Positions 1 to 4,846 of a stretch of DNA of 5,822 nucleotides are shown in pieces. Location of the stretch: the NCBI GenBank assembly GCA_026394315.1, contig JAPKYM010000235.1:1-5822 (forward strand). The letters run 5' to 3'. The translations under genes and the position numbers were made by a program. The notes under the pieces are model-generated. The model did no database searches and was not told where the DNA came from. It saw only the letters and a program-made list of their open reading frames with translations. Each line of letters opens with the position of its first letter. The first letter of the stretch is position 1. This DNA is from Candidatus Bathyarchaeota archaeon (lineage in GTDB: Archaea > Thermoproteota > Bathyarchaeia > 40CM-2-53-6 > RBG-13-38-9).

Positions 1-111
1 GAGCCTCCTCAGATATACGTCAGCAGTTATCCTGGAACCTCGAGCTACATTCTGGTACCAGCGCTTAACCTCAGGGTTCTCCAGCAGGTGTAGGTACTTC
101 GCCCTCGACAT
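1..111 (-). CDS. Tyrosine recombinase/integrase, N-terminal fragment (runs off window)
   Basis: The frame opens with ATG at 111-109 and stays open to the window edge, giving 37 residues beginning MSRAKYLHLLENPEV and containing KRWYQNVARGS followed by TADVYLRRL. This pattern (LENPxVKRWYxNxARGSxxTADVYLRRL) is what I recognise from the N-terminal DNA-binding SAM-like domain of archaeal XerC/D-type integrases; the catalytic R-H-R-Y domain would lie beyond the left edge. These enzymes cut and rejoin DNA at attachment sites to integrate or excise mobile elements. The same frame is open upstream to a TGA at 228-226 but contains no other ATG, GTG or TTG, so this ATG is the only sensible start. There is no Shine-Dalgarno sequence; a TATA-like box 20 nt upstream fits a leaderless message. 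The tRNA-like repeats upstream support a role in site-specific integration. Whether the full gene is intact cannot be seen. Confidence 0.8.
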   Translation of the reverse strand, partial: MSRAKYLHLLENPEVKRWYQNVARGSRITADVYLRRL

Positions 112-131
112 GCCAGTATTGCTAGGACGCC

Positions 132-139
132 TTTTAAAG
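132..139 (-). promoter_or_regulatory. TATA-like box for the integrase
   Basis: The minus strand reads TTTAAAAG here, with its centre about 24-25 nt before the integrase ATG. That is the usual distance between an archaeal TATA box and the transcription start, so the message would begin at or next to the start codon, in line with the missing ribosome-binding site. Confidence 0.45.
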
Positions 140-164
140 GGCTCAAGTCTTATTTCTAGAGGCT

Positions 165-285
165 TACAAAATTCATGGGGATTTGAACCCGGATCGTGGT
201 GGACCGGGCGGGGTCCGCACCGTTTTCAGTCCTGGAATTGGGTACAAAATTCACGAAGGTTCAAATCCGTAGGGGTTGGAACCCG
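165..285. other. Scrambled tRNA-like/attachment-site region next to the integrase
   Basis: TACAAAATTCA occurs twice in direct orientation (165-175 and 243-253). A few bases after each copy lies a tRNA T-loop-like core, but in opposite orientations: GGATTTGAACC (179-189) and GGTTCAAATCC (258-268) are exact reverse complements. A third, degenerate relative, GGGGTTGGAACCCG, lies at 272-285. Between the copies the minus strand reads CCCGCCCGGTCCACCA (198-213), which looks like a tRNA acceptor 3' end with its CCA. Archaeal integrases commonly recombine at the T-arm and 3' end of tRNA genes. No arrangement here folds into a complete tRNA: the T-stems do not pair over 5 bp and no anticodon arm is present. 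I therefore read it as tRNA-derived attachment-site debris or a recombination-site array, not a working tRNA gene. Confidence 0.45.
198..221. repeat. GC-rich inverted repeat (hairpin)
   Basis: GGACC (201-205) pairs with GGTCC (212-216) around a GGGCGG loop. Outside a two-base bulge (GC, 217-218) the stem continues as GGT (198-200) with ACC (219-221). The minus-strand version carries the tRNA-3'-end-like CCGGTCCACCA. It may be a recombinase recognition structure or a relic of an acceptor stem. Confidence 0.4.
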
Positions 286-511
286 TGTGGGCATGATGCC
301 TTTTCCTGTTTAGCCTGCTTCATTATTCGTCCCCTAGCTTCTGTGTGAGTAGAAGTTCGTGAAAAGCGTAGTTGAGCTTTGTGTCATCTTAGCGCGCCTG
401 TGAAGGTCTTTATTCTATCTTTGTTCCTCGATGAGGATGATCGAGAAGGAGGTTATTCCCCACAGATGGGTGACGCGCGCATACATTCAAGCTGCTGATA
501 TGATCTATACT
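286..511. other. Intergenic spacer downstream of the 237-codon frame
   Basis: No well-supported gene lies here. It holds two GCGCGC motifs (392-397 and 475-480) and a small hairpin, CTCGAT (427-432) and ATCGAG (440-445), separated by 7 nt. A 50-codon plus-strand reading frame (431-583, beginning MRMIEKEV) runs into the 3' end of the minus-strand gene; it has no Shine-Dalgarno sequence and I do not call it. An AAGGAGG at 446-452 has no usable start at normal spacing. No clear T-tract terminator for the neighbouring gene was seen. Confidence 0.5.
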
Positions 512-1216
512 TTAGCGTGCTCCAACAATCACTTTGGATTTTTCCAGGATTCCATGATTGATGATCTTGTCCGTTATTGTTAGCATTGCTTTGCCTTTCA
601 TATTTCCAACTTCTTTCGAATCTATCCTAGAAGTTGTATTTGTCCATTCTTCACCATTTCTTAGAGTGATGGAGAGCCCTCTGTAACTTATGTGCGCTGT
701 CCCATCAAGATCAATTCTCAAGATTTGAAGGTCATCTTTTTTGTAAGGGAGATCAAAGACACCATAGAGGGAAGTAGAAGCGCCACCGCCTGCCGCTCCG
801 CTTAGGCCTAAGCCGCTTCCGTAAATGGCTACTAGAGTATCGTTTATCTCGAAGTTCATCATGCCCCTTAAGGTGCCGGTTTTGTTGTCGAAGGAGTATG
901 TGGGGAAATCGATCATAGGGCCACGATAGTTTCCTTCGAGAGATTCACCGTGAATATGTGTATGCTGTTGAATGAAGATGTACGTGCCAGTGGTCGTCGG
1001 GTTTTGAGTACTTGTCTTCAGGTTCAGTCCGAAGATAAGAATTGATGAAGCGACAATGAAAACTAGAACTACTGCAACCGCGATGTTCCTTCGAAGATAT
1101 GGGTTTTTGGATGGCTCATTTGATTCGGGTGGAATTGTAGAGACTAATGCCCCGCATGATATGCAGAATTTAGCCTCAGGCATAATCTCTCTTTTACACT
1201 TTGGACAGAAGAGCAT
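512..1216 (-). CDS. Zinc-ribbon membrane protein with external C-terminal domain
   Basis: Using the ATG at 1216-1214 the product has 234 residues. It begins MLFCPKC and has four cysteines (4, 7, 18, 21) in a CxxC-x10-CxxC zinc ribbon. A single hydrophobic helix follows at about 45-64, preceded by Arg-Arg, which predicts a cytoplasmic ribbon and an exported remainder of about 165 residues. The external part has three N-glycosylation sequons (NKT, NDT, NTT), a His-rich stretch (QQHTHIHGE) and a Gly/Ala-rich turn (about 137-147); I do not recognise its fold. The frame extends three codons to a TTG at 1225, but the ATG gives the usual ribbon-first N terminus. It follows the Ig-like protein gene by 37 nt on the same strand, so the two are probably co-transcribed; a GGAGGAG straddles the upstream stop but lies about 33 nt from the ATG. 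Function is unknown; a surface sensor or envelope anchor is possible. Confidence 0.8.
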   Translation of the reverse strand: MLFCPKCKREIMPEAKFCISCGALVSTIPPESNEPSKNPYLRRNIAVAVVLVFIVASSILIFGLNLKTSTQNPTTTGTYIFIQQHTHIHGESLEGNYRGPMIDFPTYSFDNKTGTLRGMMNFEINDTLVAIYGSGLGLSGAAGGGASTSLYGVFDLPYKKDDLQILRIDLDGTAHISYRGLSITLRNGEEWTNTTSRIDSKEVGNMKGKAMLTITDKIINHGILEKSKVIVGAR

Positions 1217-1253
1217 GGCAATCAAGCACTAAGGATTACCTATCTTACTCCTC

Positions 1254-2705
1254 CTATGCTTTTTCTCCACACTTCATGCAGTAGGTAGATCCTTCAGGAA
1301 TCTCTGAGCCACATTTAGCACAATATCTCTTAGAGATTTGGGTTACGCTGAGCTTGCTTACTGTAGTTCCGCCGCGCTTTCTGACGACGAGAGCTGCGAT
1401 GACTATTACAAGTGCGATCAATATCACAGCAAAAAGCAGAGGCCAGGGGTTCTCCTGCGGCGCTTGGACAAAGAAGTTGGCTGCTGAGCTCTCAGCTGAG
1501 AAGTGTTTCTCGTCGCCTTGCCACCTAGACTTGACAGACCACATACCAGGAATCTCAGGTTTGACAGTGTCTGTATATGTGCCTGTGCTCGTTGTTGTGA
1601 GGTGTTTGGTCATCTCAAAGCCGTCTGGTCTCTGGTAGATCAACTCGACCGTTGTGGCTTGAGCGGGTGTGAGTGCACCGCTTATTGAGACAGACTCTTC
1701 AGGATTCAAAGTTGAGGGGCTAGCAGCTATTGTCAGGGTGCTTGTTGTCTTGGAGACATCGATGGCCAAGGTTGCTGTGGCAGAGTGTATCTTTCCTCCA
1801 CCGGTTCCTGTTATAGTGAGCTGGTAGGTTCCGGCTGAAGTAGAGGTCTCTGTTGAGATCTTCAAGTTCGAGGTGAAGGTGGGATTACCTGACTGAGTTG
1901 TAAAGGTGTGGGTTGAGCCTCCGGGCAAACCGGTCATGCTCAGTGCGACTGGCTGGCTACTGCCGGAGATGAGCTTCGCTGTCACTGTGTATGTAGCTGA
2001 CTGGCCGGCCTTTATCGATTGAGTGTTGGGCGCAACCTCTATAGTGAAGTCAAAAGGCTGCTGGACGATCCAAGGCCATTGCCATCCCCACCACTCCCAA
2101 GGCCAATGCCAACGCCATCGCCACCAACCCCACCAATCATACGGTGGTGGGGGAGTGTATGGTGGCGTATACGGGGGTGGGGTCGGTGTGAATTCTTCGC
2201 AACCCATACCCGGCCCCCCCTGAAACACCACATCAACAACTGCAACCTGGCAATTCGGAGGTTCAATTTTCTTAAAGCTACCCATTTCATCGCAGGCGAA
2301 TATTTGGAGTTGATAGGTCCCCACTGCAAATGGCGCTCCTTGAAACGTTACTGTCACTGAGTTCCCAGCCTTTTTGCCAGGGAACTCATTCCATTTCATT
2401 CCATCGAAGAATATTTTGTCCGTAAAAGGGCTGATTCCACCAGTAACTATGGGAGCCGGCATTAGCCGGACGAATACGGGTTCCTGTCCTTCACCAGCAC
2501 GATTTTCAATATAAACGGTGAAGGTAGCCCAACAATTTGGGGGCCGGATAAACACAGTCGTTGGCTCCACCTTTATGGTGAAAAGCGGCGCCGCCATAGA
2601 CTGGGCGGCAGGGATGAACGAACCTATTGAACTCAAGAGTAAGATCAGAAGCATGAAGCAGGATATATTCTTCCGTGGCCTCACCGACTTGTCGTCTCGA
2701 GTCAC
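1254..2705 (-). CDS. Secreted multi-Ig-domain membrane protein with Trp-rich linker and C-terminal zinc ribbon
   Basis: From the GTG at 2705 the product has 483 residues. Order: basic n-region (RPRKN) and signal peptide core (about 14-37, ending AAQSMAA); a first beta-sandwich-like domain (42-162); a Pro/Tyr linker (TPPPYTPPYTPPPP) running into a 22-residue block with 13 tryptophans (191-212); two further Ig-like domains (218-319 and 321-414, the latter ending in the GMWSVKSRWQGD pattern common in archaeal surface proteins); a membrane helix (420-442) followed by RKR; and a zinc ribbon with cysteines 462, 465, 476 and 479 (CxxC-x10-CxxC). The predicted topology puts the Ig domains outside and the ribbon inside. 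Four more cysteines lie outside (58, 138, 152, 169). The frame is open to a TTG at 2783 with an ATG at 2774, but those starts put over 35 extra residues before the signal peptide; a GTG at 2684 is also possible. No start has a good Shine-Dalgarno sequence. Function is unknown; cell-surface binding or envelope structure is likely. Confidence 0.8.
   Translation of the reverse strand: MTRDDKSVRPRKNISCFMLLILLLSSIGSFIPAAQSMAAPLFTIKVEPTTVFIRPPNCWATFTVYIENRAGEGQEPVFVRLMPAPIVTGGISPFTDKIFFDGMKWNEFPGKKAGNSVTVTFQGAPFAVGTYQLQIFACDEMGSFKKIEPPNCQVAVVDVVFQGGPGMGCEEFTPTPPPYTPPYTPPPPYDWWGWWRWRWHWPWEWWGWQWPWIVQQPFDFTIEVAPNTQSIKAGQSATYTVTAKLISGSSQPVALSMTGLPGGSTHTFTTQSGNPTFTSNLKISTETSTSAGTYQLTITGTGGGKIHSATATLAIDVSKTTSTLTIAASPSTLNPEESVSISGALTPAQATTVELIYQRPDGFEMTKHLTTTSTGTYTDTVKPEIPGMWSVKSRWQGDEKHFSAESSAANFFVQAPQENPWPLLFAVILIALVIVIAALVVRKRGGTTVSKLSVTQISKRYCAKCGSEIPEGSTYCMKCGEKA
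2070..2135 (-). other. Tryptophan-rich linker block within the Ig-like protein
   Basis: This segment encodes 22 residues with 13 Trp, beginning WWGWWRWRWHW and continuing with alternating W and G/P/E/Q residues. It follows directly on a Pro/Tyr-rich spacer and precedes the second Ig-like domain. The reading frame is unbroken and has normal coding on both sides, so it is a true part of the protein. Such a stretch could bury in a membrane or S-layer surface, stack with sugars, or form a polyproline-like rod; the sequence does not decide between these. Confidence 0.75.
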
Positions 2706-2783
2706 CTGTCGGTGAACCTTGAGAAATATGAGAGGGTATTCTGAAGAATGATTGGTCGTTTTCAGAGGCAGCATCAAGAGCAA

Positions 2784-2800
2784 TTCTCGGAGGCATTAGC
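2784..2800 (-). repeat. GGAGG/CCTCC hairpin around a Shine-Dalgarno-like site
   Basis: On the minus strand GGAGG is followed after the 7-nt GCTAATG by CCTCC, forming a 5-bp stem. It carries a well-placed GGAGGG and an ATG (2796-2794), but that ATG opens a 96-codon frame out of phase with the surface-protein gene. In the message the hairpin would mask this ribosome site. Confidence 0.35.
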
Positions 2801-2830
2801 CCTCCAATTACTATTTTTGTGCTCTATCTT

Positions 2831-2838
2831 CTATAAAA
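2831..2838 (-). promoter_or_regulatory. TATA-like box, proximal, for the surface-protein operon
   Basis: The minus strand reads TTTTATAG. A start about 25 nt downstream falls near 2810, giving an untranslated leader of roughly 100 nt to the GTG at 2705, or a short one to the ATG at 2774. It competes with a second box about 37 bp further upstream. Confidence 0.4.
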
Positions 2839-2867
2839 GATTTGAGACAACAACCTTGTTGCAGGAA

Positions 2868-2876
2868 TAATTTATA
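2868..2876 (-). promoter_or_regulatory. TATA-like box, distal, upstream of the surface-protein operon
   Basis: The minus strand reads TATAAATTA inside an AT-rich stretch (GAATATAAATTATTC). Transcription would start near 2848. A (GC)4 motif lies about 18 nt upstream at 2894-2901, where upstream regulators often bind. It may be the main promoter of the operon or an alternative to the proximal box. Confidence 0.4.
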
Positions 2877-2965
2877 TTCAGAACCTTCTTTGAGCGCGCG
2901 CTACCCTCGGTCGAGTTTCCAAAATATACACACGCCTGAAACACTGCTTGAATCTACGTTGTGCG

Positions 2966-3154
2966 CTACTTCCACTCTGTAGCGGGAACACCGCCCTTGA
3001 TCAAATCATGTTTAGCCAGATTGTTGTAGATGACAGTGATCCTATCTCTATCTACACCAAGTACCCTGACAAAGTCCTCTGTGATTGCCTCTGCCAGTTT
3101 CCTTTTCTGTTCGGGTGTGCGTCCCTCCAGAAGATCAATTCTTACCGTTGGCAT
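2966..3154 (-). CDS. 4-oxalocrotonate tautomerase family protein
   Basis: The 62-residue product starts MPTVRIDLLEGRTPEQKRKL, the classic start of the 4-OT family: after Met removal Pro1 is the catalytic base, and LEGR places Arg11 where the family binds the substrate carboxylate. Length matches the one-domain beta-alpha-beta form that assembles into hexamers. A gap-free comparison with bacterial 4-OT puts Thr at position 39 (instead of Arg) and Leu at 50 (instead of Phe), while the C-terminal Gly-Gly is kept; archaeal relatives often differ at these places, so the substrate is probably not 4-oxalocrotonate itself. No catechol meta-cleavage genes lie nearby. The start is fixed by the need for N-terminal Pro; a weak GAGG lies 11 nt upstream. 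The gene stands alone, with 182-261 bp of spacer on both sides. These enzymes tautomerise keto-enol compounds in the cytoplasm. Confidence 0.9.
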   Translation of the reverse strand: MPTVRIDLLEGRTPEQKRKLAEAITEDFVRVLGVDRDRITVIYNNLAKHDLIKGGVPATEWK

Positions 3155-3415
3155 CTGCTTTCTAACCTCGTTCTAAGTCTCTGATTGTTGCCTAATAACT
3201 CTCATGGTAGTCCGAACACACCAAGAAAATTAGGGTTAAACGAACTCATGGGATTTTCGTGAATTGAGTCTCGATTATTCAGTAGCGCGCGCTTTCAAGT
3301 CAATCGACATGAAATCTTGAGTTTTCGCCTTCACCATACCCAGACTGCTGTTTTCTTCCTAACGCGCGCGCAAAATCATCGGCTTAGATTAAGTTTGAAG
3401 ATTCCCGTTTAGTGA
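3155..3415. other. Intergenic spacer with (GC)4 motifs
   Basis: No reading frame of note. It holds (GC)4 at 3285-3292 and CGCGCGCGC at 3363-3371. The first is followed directly by GCTTTCAAGTCAAT and, after CGAC, ATGAAATC; a near copy of these pieces lies at 4131-4150 beside other GCGCGC motifs. No convincing TATA box for the tautomerase was found; the AATAATC-like stretch at 3273-3279 (minus) is too far away and weak. Confidence 0.4.
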
Positions 3416-4024
3416 TTAGATGGATGTGCGCTCTTCAGGGTGTTTGCCATTGTTGCCCCATCCGAGTCTCCTCAGTGTCCGTTCTGCTATTTCTGACAGA
3501 TCCACCTTCAACAAGAGAAGTGTTATTGCTACGGTTAGAGCTATTGAAATGATTACCAGAACCTCTTGGCTTACATATCCGTTTAAGAATTGTTCACCAA
3601 ACCCTCCAAAGAAAGCTCCTAAAACAGCTATTGAGAGCTTTCCAACGAAATAGGCCGATGCGAGTTTTGCAGGATTATATTTCATGAGGCCAAGCGGGAT
3701 GATTACCGGATCATCGGGTATTGGAGTTGCCGCTGCGATGAAAACTGCCAGAGAAGCCCACCGTCTCGTCTTTAGGGCCGCTGTGTCTAATCGTCTTCTT
3801 CGTTCCTCGCTTACGTGTTTGCCGACGAAAAAGGAGACTGTGTAATGAATGAGTTTCGCGCAGGTCGCCCCTAAAGCTACTAGAATGCCTGTGCTCAGCG
3901 GGTCCGCGTTTACCAGTAGTGCTGCATTTGAGGCTATCAAAAAGCTTGACGGCGATGCAAAAGGGATCATGTTTATGCCAAAAGAAGCCAGCAGAACACC
4001 TAGTAATTCGATCAGTGACGCCAT
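3416..4024 (-). CDS. VTT/DedA-like multi-pass membrane protein
   Basis: The 202-residue product is strongly hydrophobic, with likely membrane segments at about 5-25, 46-67, 90-111, 123-143 and 154-173 and a basic, polar C terminus. The third segment carries a proline-rich, probably re-entrant motif (TPIPDDPVIIPLG), and the first a Pro-containing break (MIPFASPS), an arrangement typical of the VTT/DedA (SNARE-associated) family, which includes lipid scramblases and membrane-homeostasis proteins. A basic loop (EERRRRLD, 73-80) lies between segments two and three. Family length is usually about 200, so it looks complete. The ATG at 4024 has no clear Shine-Dalgarno sequence; a strong TATA box 34-46 nt upstream predicts a leader of about 15 nt. 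It stands alone, spaced from its neighbours. The assignment rests on overall pattern; a small YqaA-type membrane protein or transporter is the alternative. Confidence 0.75.
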   Translation of the reverse strand: MASLIELLGVLLASFGINMIPFASPSSFLIASNAALLVNADPLSTGILVALGATCAKLIHYTVSFFVGKHVSEERRRRLDTAALKTRRWASLAVFIAAATPIPDDPVIIPLGLMKYNPAKLASAYFVGKLSIAVLGAFFGGFGEQFLNGYVSQEVLVIISIALTVAITLLLLKVDLSEIAERTLRRLGWGNNGKHPEERTSI

Positions 4025-4057
4025 TCCAGCATTACTCTTGCGGCTAGCGTATCACAC

Positions 4058-4070
4058 GCATATATTTATG
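4058..4070 (-). promoter_or_regulatory. TATA box of the VTT/DedA-like gene
   Basis: The minus strand reads CATAAATATATGC, a strong archaeal TATA match in otherwise mixed sequence. The predicted transcription start near 4039 leaves a leader of about 15 nt. A GCGCGC (4085-4090) lies 15 nt upstream of the box. Confidence 0.6.
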
Positions 4071-4107
4071 TTTGAACCTTGCTAGCGCGCGGAATGTTTT
4101 CTAACGT

Positions 4108-4159
4108 GCGCGCTTCGCAGTCGCTCTAAGGCTTTCAAGCCAATGAAATCATTGCGCGC
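4108..4159. repeat. Palindrome cluster bounded by GCGCGC on both sides
   Basis: GCGCGC at 4108-4113 and 4154-4159 flank two back-to-back perfect inverted repeats: GGCTTTCAAGCC (4130-4141) and CAATGAAATCATTG (4141-4154). The segment GCTTTCAAGCCAAT (4131-4144) recurs with one change at 3291-3304, also next to GCGCGC, and both copies are followed by ATGAAATC. It looks like a short dispersed intergenic element or regulator-binding array. Confidence 0.45.
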
Positions 4160-4264
4160 CAAAAATGAAGAGGGGTAACATGAAAGGGCGACTTCGATGA
4201 CGCCTTTCTCAACGCTTTTTTCTTTCGAGAATTCGGAGGTAACCTGTCACACGCAAGAAATCTT

Positions 4265-4420
4265 TCACCCAAAGACGTGCTTGCAGTCTGGGCATCGAGG
4301 TCTTACAGAAGATAAACCAATAAGCTCAGGGGGTCTTGCTCCACCAGTCTCTGGGACCAACTGTGGCATAACCATTCTCTTACAGTTGGGGCAGTACCTC
4401 AACCTCTCTGGACTCGCCAA
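4265..4420 (-). CDS. Small zinc-ribbon protein, 51 residues
   Basis: Starting at the TTG at 4420-4418 the product begins MASPERLRYCPNCKRMVMPQ and ends RCPDCKHVFG. Two CPxC knuckles (cysteines 10/13 and 43/46), each followed by Lys, are separated by 29 residues, a typical two-knuckle zinc ribbon. An AAGGTG six bases before the TTG serves as ribosome-binding site. Oddly, the same frame upstream reads ATG-AAG-GTG-TAG-GGT-TTG, so an ATG three codons before an amber stop precedes the chosen start; either the TTG is the true start or an older ATG start has been lost to the stop. A second TTG lies six codons further in and would keep both knuckles. A TATA-like box at 4481-4491 predicts a leader of about 40 nt. 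The plus-strand frame over the same DNA is its antisense shadow. Function is unknown; nucleic-acid binding or protein contact is likely for such ribbons. Confidence 0.65.
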   Translation of the reverse strand: MASPERLRYCPNCKRMVMPQLVPETGGARPPELIGLSSVRPRCPDCKHVFG

Positions 4421-4465
4421 ACCCTACACCTTCATTGTCTTTAGCCTGACTTATCCTTCTAATGT

Positions 4466-4552
4466 GCTGGCGCGCGCTTTGTCATATATTCATGCTTAAG
4501 TAACTTTGCATTCGTTGTTGCATGTCTTGGTAGGTGGGAAGCGCGCGCCAGC
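4466..4552. repeat. 14-bp perfect inverted repeat built on (GC)4
   Basis: GCTGGCGCGCGCTT (4466-4479) is exactly repeated in reverse complement at 4539-4552 (AAGCGCGCGCCAGC). The 59 bp between them contain the TATA-like box of the small zinc-ribbon gene. Two operator half-sites, transposon-like ends of a very short element, or a large stem-loop would all fit. Confidence 0.55.
4481..4491 (-). promoter_or_regulatory. TATA-like box of the small zinc-ribbon gene
   Basis: The minus strand reads GAATATATGAC. The predicted transcription start is near 4461, and a (GC)4 motif (4470-4477) lies between the box and that start, which would place anything binding the GC motif over the start site. Confidence 0.45.
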
Positions 4553-4846
4553 TCAGGAGTCTTTTTGTAGGAGCTTATCTACCTGTTGAGCCTCACCAAG
4601 GGATAGGGGACATATACAACTGGTAGCGCGCGATGTTGATCTGGATGACCTGGATTCGTCTGGCAACAACAGCCCTTCGGGGCTCTCCTTGTATCAGGGC
4701 GACAGTTTCCCTCCAAGCACCAGATGAGCTGTGGCATAGGATGAGCCTGTTTGCTGTAATCGGCCTAGAATCAACACGCCTAATCATGTATCAGAAGATT
4801 AAGGCTTGGAAAAGGTGGGAAATTATGCTGTCAATGGTGGGTTGAA
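4553..4846. other. Region without a supported gene, holding a UUCG hairpin
   Basis: A 70-codon plus-strand frame (4633-4845) starts at an ATG beside a GCGCGC motif (4626-4631) and ends 1 nt before the downstream gene, but its composition (MLIWMTWIRLATTALRG...) resembles no family and it has no ribosome-binding site; a 64-codon minus-strand frame (4593-4787) is equally unconvincing. AGCCC-TTCG-GGGCT at 4671-4684 forms a perfect 5-bp stem with a cUUCGg tetraloop. The region could be a decayed gene or an unrecognised structured RNA; I cannot tell which. Confidence 0.4.
4820..4827 (+). promoter_or_regulatory. Possible TATA-like box for the downstream plus-strand gene
   Basis: AAATTATG is centred about 24 nt before the ATG at 4847, the distance expected for a leaderless message. 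It is a weak match, and the GGTGGG at 4836-4841 could equally act as ribosome-binding site for a longer transcript. Confidence 0.3.

Noticed and set aside
161..290. A complete tRNA gene on either strand
   Set aside because: T-loop cores and a CCA-like end are present, but the T-stems do not pair over 5 bp and no anticodon or D arm can be placed.
110..313. 67-codon plus-strand frame containing GFEPGSWWTGRGP
   Set aside because: Such peptides are a familiar artefact of translating the antisense of tRNA-like sequence; the frame overlaps the integrase start and the tRNA-like repeats.
2128..2152. Inverted repeat CCCCACCA ... TGGTGGGG
   Set aside because: It arises where the proline codons of the linker meet the tryptophan codons of the next block, so codon composition explains it.
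2019..2360. Pro-rich and Gly-rich frames opposite the Trp/Pro linker
   Set aside because: They are shadows of the TGG- and CCN-rich codons of the Ig-like protein; the main frame is unbroken with coherent domains on both sides.
2506..2796. 96-codon minus-strand frame with a good GGAGGG
   Set aside because: Its product has no recognisable features and overlaps the better-supported signal peptide and first domain of the Ig-like protein; only its start signal is kept as a finding.
4197..4499. 100-codon plus-strand frame
   Set aside because: It is antisense to the small zinc-ribbon gene, whose paired CPxC knuckles are far better evidence.
4633..4845. 70-codon plus-strand frame just before the last gene
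   Set aside because: No ribosome site, no family resemblance, and a UUCG hairpin within it; adjacency to the next ATG alone is not enough.
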